The notes under the pieces were generated by a model. It searched no databases. It was given only the letters and a program-made list of their open reading frames with translations, and was not told the DNA's origin. Source: Paramecium octaurelia (lineage: Eukaryota; Ciliophora; Oligohymenophorea; Peniculida; Parameciidae). Taken from it: a stretch of 20,494 nucleotides of DNA. The translations under genes and the position numbers were made by a program. The stretch lies in the NCBI GenBank assembly GCA_905182995.1, contig CAJJDP010000191.1, positions 23,524-44,017 on the forward strand. Direction: 5' to 3'. Positions 10,286 to 19,000 of this stretch are shown here, piece by piece. Every line of letters starts with the position of its first letter. The stretch's first letter is position 1.

Positions 10286-10849
10286 TCAAAAGGCTTAGAA
10301 AGCTTAAATTTTTAGGATGGTCATGTAAGTATGGTCTAGATTATTTCCTCCTTTGTTGTAAAATTTCAATCCAGAAGCCAATTAATCAGAAAATTTTAAA
10401 ACATATAAGGTAGATTTGGCAATACCATCAAAAATGACTTTTTCAATTAGATCAGCTGTTATTACAAATACTTGCATTTCTGTTTATCTATTATCATTAT
10501 CCCACATCCAAAATCTTACAGTATTGATTTAATTTATTGATAAAAATCGTACTATTACCGATTCTCGAAGATATACATCAACATGTCCCAAATCACCAAT
10601 ATAGTGTGGGTAGAGCGAGTTTCTTAAAGGACTATTGTCAATATTACTTACATGAAAAAGAATGGCCCTTGCTGAGGGAATAAGTGCTCCGTTAAATTAA
10701 GATGCTACATCTCTGTAATTCCCCCTAATAATGGATGCTTTTCTTAAAATATAAAGATCATTTTAAGAACATTTTACATTTGCATCAACAACTGGTAAAG
10801 AAGCAAAATCTGAGTACTTTAGTAAGAAAAATAATAGAAATAGTTTCAT
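10286..10849 (-). CDS. Small secreted protein with discoidin (F5/8 type C)-like pattern, left copy
   Basis: The ATG is at 10849-10847 and the TGA at 10288-10286, giving 187 residues. Gln is encoded by TAA at several places. The N-terminus MKLFLLFFLLKYSDFASLP is a typical signal peptide, so secretion or a place in the secretory pathway is likely. The body has a motif VRFWMWDNDNRQTEMQVFV (residues 111-129) like the IRLLLWDxDDRxYxYxVEV strand pattern of F5/8 type C domains of the BTBD9 type, and ends in NKGGNNLDHTYMTILKIQAF, which fits the last strands of that galactose-binding-like fold. This is recognition by pattern, not by search. No intron is needed. An in-frame upstream ATG at 10948 would add a hydrophobic 33-residue extension; I prefer the shorter start because the signal peptide then lies at the terminus. 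The IES described at 11013-11099 lies upstream of the gene. Confidence 0.72.
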
Positions 10850-11012
10850 TAAAAATATTAATCTAATCAATAATATAAAAATTATAATTAAAATTTATAG
10901 ATCAATAATATATTGAGGGAATAAAGCCATTAAAATAACTTCAGCCATTATTTTATATTATTTTAACTAATGGCACTTTTCTACATCTAATAATCTTAAA
11001 ACTTTCTTAAAG

Positions 11013-11101
11013 TATAGTAGATTTATTATTCTTGAAGAAAGAAATAAAATTTATATTTTTGAATTTGATCAATTTATAATTTTCAAATTAATCAAAGTAT
11101 A
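11013..11101. mobile_element. Retained internal eliminated sequence (IES), 87 bp, TA-bounded
   Basis: Compared with the right copy (single TA at 12351-12352), the left copy has 87 extra bp between TA at 11013-11014 and TA at 11100-11101. The left end TATAGTAG fits the Paramecium IES consensus TAYAGYNR at all eight bases. The right end read inward is TATACTTT, which fits six of eight. Removing the element and keeping one TA gives exactly the junction seen in the other copy, AAAGTATTTTATT. Paramecium IESs descend from Tc1/mariner-type elements and are cut out by a domesticated PiggyBac transposase during macronuclear development; that is family knowledge. No ORF fits in 87 bp. Confidence 0.8.
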
Positions 11102-11224
11102 TTTTATTCAAGCTTATTTTAATTAACTAGCGACAGAATAATAAGAAAATCAGAATAATTCATTGTTGATTCATTATTGGCATTCTACTAAAATTATTTA
11201 CCTCCAAAGAGAATTAAGCAAAAC

Positions 11225-11225
11225 N
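11225..11225. other. Single-base assembly gap between overlapping contigs
   Basis: The lone 'n' follows the end of the left copy and precedes the start of the right copy of duplication A. Some scaffolders write one n when the estimated gap is negative, which fits an unmerged overlap. An apparent ORF across it is an artefact. Confidence 0.85.
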
Positions 11226-12477
11226 CTTAAAAAAGCTAAGTTAATTTGCTACATTTTTATAAGAACTTATTTTATGAAAATGATTACAAATTTCACCCTC
11301 TCTACACTGAATGGACAAATAATTAACTCAGATATCTACGAATATTCGTTCAATTTTCATCTAAATTAAGTTGCTTAGAATTCATAAATGATTTCAATTA
11401 ATTACAAATTCTAAGAATTATAAATAAAATCTATTAGAACTGGCTATTAAATAAAATTAGGGCAAGCATAATTCAAAATACTTTATTCTCAAAATTAATT
11501 TAGTTAAACAATAATATTTATTGAAAATGATAAAATTACACATTAAGTTATAAAGAAATTTAATTAATATTCCAAATCTATAATGTGGAAGGAAATTATT
11601 GTTATTTTAATTTGCATTGATAATCAAAAGGCTTAGAAAGCTTAAATTTTTAGGATGGTCATGTAAGTATGGTCTAGATTATTTCCTCCTTTGTTGTAAA
11701 ATTTCAATCCAGAAGCCAATTAATCAGAAAATTTTAAAACATATAAGGTAGATTTGGCAATACCATCAAAAATGACTTTTTCAATTAGATCAGCTGTTAT
11801 TACAAATACTTGCATTTCTGTTTATCTATTATCATTATCCCACATCCAAAATCTTACAGTATTGATTTAATTTATTGATAAAAATCGTACTATTACCGAT
11901 TCTCGAAGATATACATCAACATGTCCCAAATCACCAATATAGTGTGGGTAGAGCGAGTTTCTTAAAGGACTATTGTCAATATTACTTACATGAAAAAGAA
12001 TGGCCCTTGCTGAGGGAATAAGTGCTCCGTTAAATTAAGATGCTACATCTCTGTAATTCCCCCTAATAATGGATGCTTTTCTTAAAATATAAAGATCATT
12101 TTAAGAACATTTTACATTTGCATCAACAACTGGTAAAGAAGCAAAATCTGAGTACTTTAGTAAGAAAAATAATAGAAATAGTTTCATTAAAAATATTAAT
12201 CTAATCAATAATATAAAAATTATAATTAAAATTTATAGATCAATAATATATTGAGGGAATAAAGCCATTAAAATAACTTCAGCCATTATTTTATATTATT
12301 TTAACTAATGGCACTTTTCTACATCTAATAATCTTAAAACTTTCTTAAAGTATTTTATTAAAGCTTATTTCGATTAACTAGCGACAGAATAATAGAAAAA
12401 AAATCAGAATAATTCATTGTTGATTCATTATTGGCATTCTACTAAAATTATTTACCTCCAAAGAGAATTAAGCAAAA
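11226..12477 (+). repeat. Right copy of duplication A (IES-excised form)
   Basis: It corresponds to 9888-11223. It lacks the 87-bp TA-bounded element (junction TA at 12351-12352). Just beyond the junction it differs from the left copy by a handful of changes: C/A at about 12360, TA/CG near 12370, and an indel in the AATAATAGAAAAAA run near 12393-12402. These differences suggest two alleles or two molecules, or low-quality sequence at the end of the left contig. Confidence 0.85.
11624..12187 (-). CDS. Small secreted discoidin-like protein, right copy (duplicate of 10286-10849)
   Basis: This frame is shifted by exactly 1,338 bp from the copy at 10286-10849 and encodes the same 187-residue product: signal peptide MKLFLLFFLL, FWMWDND motif, and C-terminal LKIQAFQAF before TGA at 11626-11624. 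I saw no difference between the two coding copies. Because the duplication straddles an 'n', this and the other copy probably represent one gene. The segment upstream of this copy is the IES-free version. Confidence 0.7.
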
Positions 12478-12582
12478 TTTAAAATTACAGAAAGCTTCAG
12501 AATAAGTTTTATGTATCCAGGTCTCAAATTGAAAAATAATTTTATATATCTCAATACAAAAAATAAAATAACAAATTTCGCT
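12478..12582. other. AT-rich spacer left of GC-rich island
   Basis: Single-copy AT-rich DNA between the end of duplication A and the GC-rich island. Read on the minus strand it carries T-runs near 12560-12570 that could act as an RNA polymerase III terminator if the island were transcribed leftward; this is speculative. Confidence 0.3.
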
Positions 12583-12770
12583 GATGATGTCATAATTGAC
12601 ATGTTCTGAGGAACTGCCCTCTGAGCCTGTCCTGTTGCCTAAGGGACTGAGACAGACTCAGAATGAGCATGATGGCATTGAAGAAGTAAGCTAAGATAGG
12701 AAGAGAGTGAGATTTAGACTAGGAGCTCCTAACAACCCGGTCGAGCCTAGCTGCTCGGGGGAGGATGTTG
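12583..12770. ncRNA. GC-rich structured island, candidate non-coding RNA gene
   Basis: Base composition jumps here: by my count 12601-12660 is 32/60 GC and 12721-12770 is 31/50 GC, in surroundings of roughly a quarter GC. In AT-rich genomes such islands are often structured RNA genes. Hairpins are visible. CTGAG 12621-12625 pairs with CTCAG 12657-12661, and inside it CTGTC 12627-12631 pairs with GACAG 12651-12655. A perfect 12-nt palindrome TAGGAGCTCCTA lies at 12720-12731. CGAG 12742-12745 pairs with CTCG 12754-12757 between C-rich and G-rich flanks. GATGATG (12583-12589) and several CTGA words recall box C and box D of snoRNAs, but the spacing does not make a normal C/D snoRNA. I cannot match it to tRNA, 5S, U1-U6, SRP, RNase P or telomerase RNA. 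Strand unknown. Confidence 0.45.
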
Positions 12771-12790
12771 AATTGAAATTATATCTCAAA

Positions 12791-14255
12791 GCTTCCTTCA
12801 AAAGATAATCAAAATTGAGTGAATTTTATGGTAAAAACTCTTAGGCTTCGTGACAGTTTCGCTTATAAAAATAATCTAAATCTTACTTAATTTCTTAGAT
12901 TTCTTGATAAATTTTTAATTCAAATTTCGAAATTAAGACTTTTTTACTCTTTTTCTCTACTAATCATGCTCTCAGGTCATGTGATAGAACATTTCAAAGG
13001 AGATATTACTGTAAATCTTAAATTGTCAATAATAAATCTTAATCTCAAAATTATTCATCTGTTGATAGGCTAATACCAAGAGATTCCATAATTAATGTGC
13101 GAACCTGGCTAAGAAAATTATATAATTTCAATTAATTGGATCACATTATTGGCAATTTATCTAATACTGAATAGAAATATGCAACATAATAGTTAAGAAG
13201 TGAAAGTTTCTGAATTATAATTAAATATGAAATTGAAAAAATAGTTTAAATAGTTATCAAATTTTCTATAGTTTAATGATTTTCAATTCTCTAAAAAAAA
13301 ATTATGAACTAAATCTAATTTAAAATTACTTGATAGGTGCTTACATTCGATATCCAAATATCGAATTTTCTATAAACTGTTTGGATTTGATAAAAACTGA
13401 AGTTGATCTTATAGCCCAAATTAAAATTACTAGTCTTTAAAAGTATTAACGAATAAGATAATATCAATTTTTGAATGAAATAGATGATGCCTCACACTAT
13501 AATTTAACATAATCACAATGTTAACTTAATATTATAAGATGATTGTAATATGAATAAGTCAATAAAATTAAGAAATAGTCCAGGTTGGAACTTTGAAAAA
13601 GGAAAGCTAAATTGTAAATACGAATATTTATTATTATGAATCTGAATAATTAATGATTTTGACTATTAACTGAACAAATTCATTCTTCAGATTTAGAGAA
13701 AAATTAGACATGAACTGAAAAATTAATTTAAATTTAATAAGTCATAGAAATGTGAAATAAAAATTTCAGGGAAATTTATTACAAGTAATGGCATCCTGAT
13801 TAAGTTAATTATTTTATTTTATAAAATTGCCATTCGGGATGATGTAATTAATAAAAATATATTCATCCTAATTTTTAATAATTTTTCAATTAATACAAAG
13901 ATTTTCCAATTTATTTAGAGGGTGAGCAAAAACAATTAAATCTGGCAATCTTATTTAAGTTAATTGATTAATCAAATCAAAGAACAATTCGCTATTGAAT
14001 TATAATTAATATTAATCGTCAATCATTAAAAGATAGATATAAATCTATATATTTAATGAAAATATGTAATTTAGATACTCAAAAATTTGAATTACATAAA
14101 AAGTGCCTTTTTAAATTCATATGAGTCTAATTTTTGTTAAATTTTATTTTGAAATATTCTTTATTAATTGATATTGTAATGTACATTATAATTTAATTTT
14201 AGATAGATGAAATTGATTATCAAAATTTCAAATAAAGTTGTTAGAATTTAGATAT
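12791..14255 (+). repeat. Left copy of duplication B (probable contig overlap), non-coding
   Basis: These 1,465 bp match 14257-15721 at an offset of 1,466 with no length difference, and I saw no mismatch where I compared them. The copy runs from GCTTCCTTCAAAAG to TTTAGATAT just before the 'n' at 14256. I see no gene in it: open frames are short, low-complexity and AT-biased on both strands. It begins 20 bp to the right of the GC-rich island. As with duplication A it is best explained as the end of one contig repeating the start of the next. Confidence 0.85.
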
Positions 14256-14256
14256 N
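14256..14256. other. Single-base assembly gap between overlapping contigs
   Basis: This lone 'n' lies exactly at the junction of the two copies of duplication B, the same arrangement as at 11225. Confidence 0.85.
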
Positions 14257-15721
14257 GCTTCCTTCAAAAGATAATCAAAATTGAGTGAATTTTATGGTAA
14301 AAACTCTTAGGCTTCGTGACAGTTTCGCTTATAAAAATAATCTAAATCTTACTTAATTTCTTAGATTTCTTGATAAATTTTTAATTCAAATTTCGAAATT
14401 AAGACTTTTTTACTCTTTTTCTCTACTAATCATGCTCTCAGGTCATGTGATAGAACATTTCAAAGGAGATATTACTGTAAATCTTAAATTGTCAATAATA
14501 AATCTTAATCTCAAAATTATTCATCTGTTGATAGGCTAATACCAAGAGATTCCATAATTAATGTGCGAACCTGGCTAAGAAAATTATATAATTTCAATTA
14601 ATTGGATCACATTATTGGCAATTTATCTAATACTGAATAGAAATATGCAACATAATAGTTAAGAAGTGAAAGTTTCTGAATTATAATTAAATATGAAATT
14701 GAAAAAATAGTTTAAATAGTTATCAAATTTTCTATAGTTTAATGATTTTCAATTCTCTAAAAAAAAATTATGAACTAAATCTAATTTAAAATTACTTGAT
14801 AGGTGCTTACATTCGATATCCAAATATCGAATTTTCTATAAACTGTTTGGATTTGATAAAAACTGAAGTTGATCTTATAGCCCAAATTAAAATTACTAGT
14901 CTTTAAAAGTATTAACGAATAAGATAATATCAATTTTTGAATGAAATAGATGATGCCTCACACTATAATTTAACATAATCACAATGTTAACTTAATATTA
15001 TAAGATGATTGTAATATGAATAAGTCAATAAAATTAAGAAATAGTCCAGGTTGGAACTTTGAAAAAGGAAAGCTAAATTGTAAATACGAATATTTATTAT
15101 TATGAATCTGAATAATTAATGATTTTGACTATTAACTGAACAAATTCATTCTTCAGATTTAGAGAAAAATTAGACATGAACTGAAAAATTAATTTAAATT
15201 TAATAAGTCATAGAAATGTGAAATAAAAATTTCAGGGAAATTTATTACAAGTAATGGCATCCTGATTAAGTTAATTATTTTATTTTATAAAATTGCCATT
15301 CGGGATGATGTAATTAATAAAAATATATTCATCCTAATTTTTAATAATTTTTCAATTAATACAAAGATTTTCCAATTTATTTAGAGGGTGAGCAAAAACA
15401 ATTAAATCTGGCAATCTTATTTAAGTTAATTGATTAATCAAATCAAAGAACAATTCGCTATTGAATTATAATTAATATTAATCGTCAATCATTAAAAGAT
15501 AGATATAAATCTATATATTTAATGAAAATATGTAATTTAGATACTCAAAAATTTGAATTACATAAAAAGTGCCTTTTTAAATTCATATGAGTCTAATTTT
15601 TGTTAAATTTTATTTTGAAATATTCTTTATTAATTGATATTGTAATGTACATTATAATTTAATTTTAGATAGATGAAATTGATTATCAAAATTTCAAATA
15701 AAGTTGTTAGAATTTAGATAT
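14257..15721 (+). repeat. Right copy of duplication B, non-coding
   Basis: Same sequence as 12791-14255. It continues past the match with AATAGCTTAAC into unique DNA. The duplicated segment holds no recognisable gene, RNA or further internal repeat. Confidence 0.85.
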
Positions 15722-16028
15722 AATAGCTTAACAGAAAAATCAATTCCATATGTAGGTTTTTATTAATTAAAATTTAGGAATTCTATGAAATATTTAGAAG
15801 GGAGACATAAAAAGTAGAGATTTTTAATTTTACTTATTGACTAGGTCTTGTTAATACTTTCAATACACTATATTTATGATTTTTAAACAATTATAGATTA
15901 TAAATAAATTCAAAAGCAATTTTCAATACACTCTAGAAATAAGGATATATGGGATGAAGAATTGGCAGAAATAAATTTTCTATTGATTTAACCATAGAAT
16001 TTTGTATAATATTTAATTCTTATAAATC
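15722..16028. other. 3' flank of the large leftward gene
   Basis: AT-rich DNA of about 300 bp downstream of the TGA of the cysteine-rich membrane protein gene. No ORF, hairpin or repeat of note is seen. Paramecium 3' untranslated regions are usually short, so most of this is probably spacer. Confidence 0.35.
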
Positions 16029-19000
16029 TCAATTACTTCTATAATGATAATCAACTTCTAAAAATATATTTTAAAATTTTTTTCTAGTTGCCTATTCGTT
16101 TCCTAAACACTTTTTTATCCATTATAATATATAGTTTTATAATTGTTGGTAAATATCAATGGCTAAAGTGAAAATAAGAATTAATGTAAAACCCCCTACA
16201 TTAATCCAACCTAAAAGTTCAGCTAAGTTTTTGTCTTAATTGAATCTGATAATGTCATAAACGGAAAATAGTATAACATTAAGCAAGATCAGAAGTTCTG
16301 TGCTAACTATTTTCATATTTTCATAATTATTTTTAAAAGGTTTATAAATTGCAATATAACAAGCAAATACTCCTGATAAACAACCTGTAATTAGACTCTA
16401 AGCAGCAAAAAGGCCTTAAAGTAAAACTAAATTCACTATGAAAAAGGTTTTCTTAATCAACAAAACAGTGAAATATTATTTAGATCCTTACCTGAAATTA
16501 TAATCAATTCCTTCCACTAAGACTGATAATGTCTTGGCTACTTTTACTTTTTTGCTGAGATAAGAATAGAATAATATGATTAGGAATAAGTTAATTAGTA
16601 ATGTAATCAGGGCTAATAATGAAATAGTTGCATTTAAAGAGGTATCAGCATTGTAATTGGCAATTTATAAAATAGACGCAAAGGTTAATTCATAAAAATT
16701 AGAAGTAAAAATTCTAATTAATCCAGAGTAAATGAAATACTAATATTACCTTCTTGATAACTTCTAAAAGAAAAAAATAAATCTGACAACTGGAAAGATT
16801 TTTTATTAATGAGCGTAAAAGGTAGCTGGCCAATTTTAGTATCTAATAAAGACCAAGAATTTATAAAAGAAGAACGAGAAAATAAAATAAGCAAATCCAA
16901 TAATCACTACTACTACAAATGTTTACAAGTTGATCAAAAAGTAGCAATTGAGTTAATAGAATTCAAATTTCCACTTAGCTGGTATGATTGGAATTTTGTA
17001 ATCAAAAAAATCTTGTATATATGAATCTATTTATAAGAAATGTATTATAGGAGTAAAAGAACCTATTGTAAAAATTTCAAAATAGACTTGTAGATTCTCT
17101 GGGAATTGAAGATTATGAAATTTCATATACGATAATTACTAAAGCATATCAAGGAGATTCCATAAAATTTCTAAATTGCCACAACAAAAAGCTATTCCAC
17201 TTACAACCAAGATGATATACAAGACAATTTTACTAAGAAGGGCAGTTTTAGAAATAAGGGATTGGTGATCCTTTGACATTTTATTAGGAGATTTTAATAG
17301 TAACTTTTCTTAGTTAGAGAGTAAAGTATTGTCTTAAATATTTACGATATTCTCACATTTGATTATAACTTTTAATACAGGATTTGAAATGCTGTTTTTA
17401 AAATACACGACTATCTTATAAATTACATCAGCCAATACAGAAGAGATAGAAATAATGGGCTTAATTTCTACAGCATATTCAGAATCTTAAGCATTTTCAA
17501 TAGTAACAATAATCATCTGAAGAAATTATTCTTCATTAATGTTATTTACATTCAAACGCACTTGTTCAGAAAGGTTAATTGGAATTCTTAATTATCTGAG
17601 TTTGACTTTGTGAGTTTAGTAAGGATAATCACAGGTTGAATCTTATAATTACACACACTAATATTATTTTCTTATTAGCATTTCCAATTATCTTCAACTT
17701 CACAAATATCACTGCATCCATCATTATTCTAAATATTTCCATCGTCACATTATTCTATTTCTTTGGTTAGTAAACCATCCCCACAAACATTAAAGCATTA
17801 TGATCCATCTTCTAAGTAGCCATCTTCGCATAGTAAACATAGTCCTTAGAAGCAATTAAGGCATTTCTGATGACAAGAATAGGCACAATTAAAGCATCCA
17901 TCAAATTCAATTTAATTTCCATCGTCACACAATTCCTAACCTGCGATGTAACTATCCCCGCATATCGCAGTACAAATACCATTAATCAATATCCACCCCT
18001 TCTTAGTGCATTCTTGATATATCCAACCATTACAACTATTACATCCTAATGGGCATTGAATTTGACATTTGTAACAACCATCATAAGGTAAATAATTGCC
18101 ATCATCGCATTCTTCTTCTCTACTAGTAATAATACCATCTCCACAGAAATCAGTACATTAATTGGAAAAACATTAATTGAGGTAATCATCCCAAATGCAT
18201 TCTAAATTTTCACTATCTGTGTAGCAAGCTTCTTTAATTAAGTAATTCTAACACTTTTGTTTTTTAGTGCATCCTCCTCCTTATTTAGCTGTGCAACTAG
18301 GAAAATATGCATTGCATTCCTAATATTCAGTTATAGATATAGGTGCAGTTTCACAACTTTTGGTATAACACTTTTCATCAATCCAAACACAAGGATTTAA
18401 ATGAATATCAAAAGTACAACCATCACTAACAATAATATCTTCACAAGTTCCTCGTAAAATACATTAATATCCATTAGTTACACATCTCTTATCATCAAAT
18501 ATTGAAGCACAAGCAGAATCAATAGCATAATTGTAATCAAAACACTCTTTTCTACGACAACTACTTTTTTAACAGGTAGAAAGAAACACTATGCAATCAG
18601 CATGAGATTAGGCAAGTGGAGGTCCATTCTTACAAATCCTCTCCATACAAATACTCTTATCCTCATTCCAGAAACAATTTACTCCACTTAAATTCATCTG
18701 TCCTTCGCTAATACATTAATTATATGTATAATCTAGGCACTGAATTTGGCCAATCTCACATCCATCTAAAGTATCTTTTACAGTACAGGAATTACCAAAA
18801 TACTATTGACAACTATGTGCTGAATAGTCATTCAATTATGCAGTTGAACATTCTTTTATTGTACATGTATTTAAACTTATTATCCATTCGCACTCTACAT
18901 TGCTTAAATCAACTTTGCATTGTTCTTGGATTGAGTAGCTATTGCAATTATTCAAATCTTGACATCCATTCAAAGTTATATTTACTGTACAAGAATTTAA

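Larger units (their letters stand above)
9888..11223 (+). repeat. Left copy of duplication A (probable contig overlap, IES-retained form)
   Basis: It matches 11226-12477 at an offset of 1,338 bp. Both copies begin CTTAAAAAAGCTAAG and run together through the discoidin-like gene up to 11014. The left copy then contains an extra 87 bp (11013-11099), after which the match resumes with a few substitutions and small indels and continues to the end of this contig, next to the 'n' at 11225. End-to-start identity around a one-base gap is the mark of two overlapping contigs placed in line without being merged. I therefore treat it as an assembly duplicate, not a tandem repeat of the genome. Confidence 0.85.

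Noticed and set aside
11163..11369. 68-residue + strand frame crossing the 'n' at 11225
   Set aside because: It joins two contig ends and contains an unknown residue; the part right of the n repeats sequence at 9888 where no gene is seen.
12633..12650. SRP RNA helix 6 (TTGCCTAAGG resembles the human helix 6 strand)
   Set aside because: A ten-base match only; the conserved helix 8 motif and the Alu-domain motifs are absent.
16441..16500. Intron GTAAGG..ATTAAG of about 40 nt in the membrane domain
   Set aside because: The frame reads through with TAA as Gln and gives a good sequence, and 40 nt is long for a Paramecium intron.
16718..16900. Separate short minus-strand gene
   Set aside because: It lies in another frame of the membrane domain of the large gene; the frame reading YFIYSGLIRIFTSNFYELTF is the coherent one.
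16809..17024. + strand ORF of 71 codons
   Set aside because: Antisense shadow of the large membrane-protein gene.
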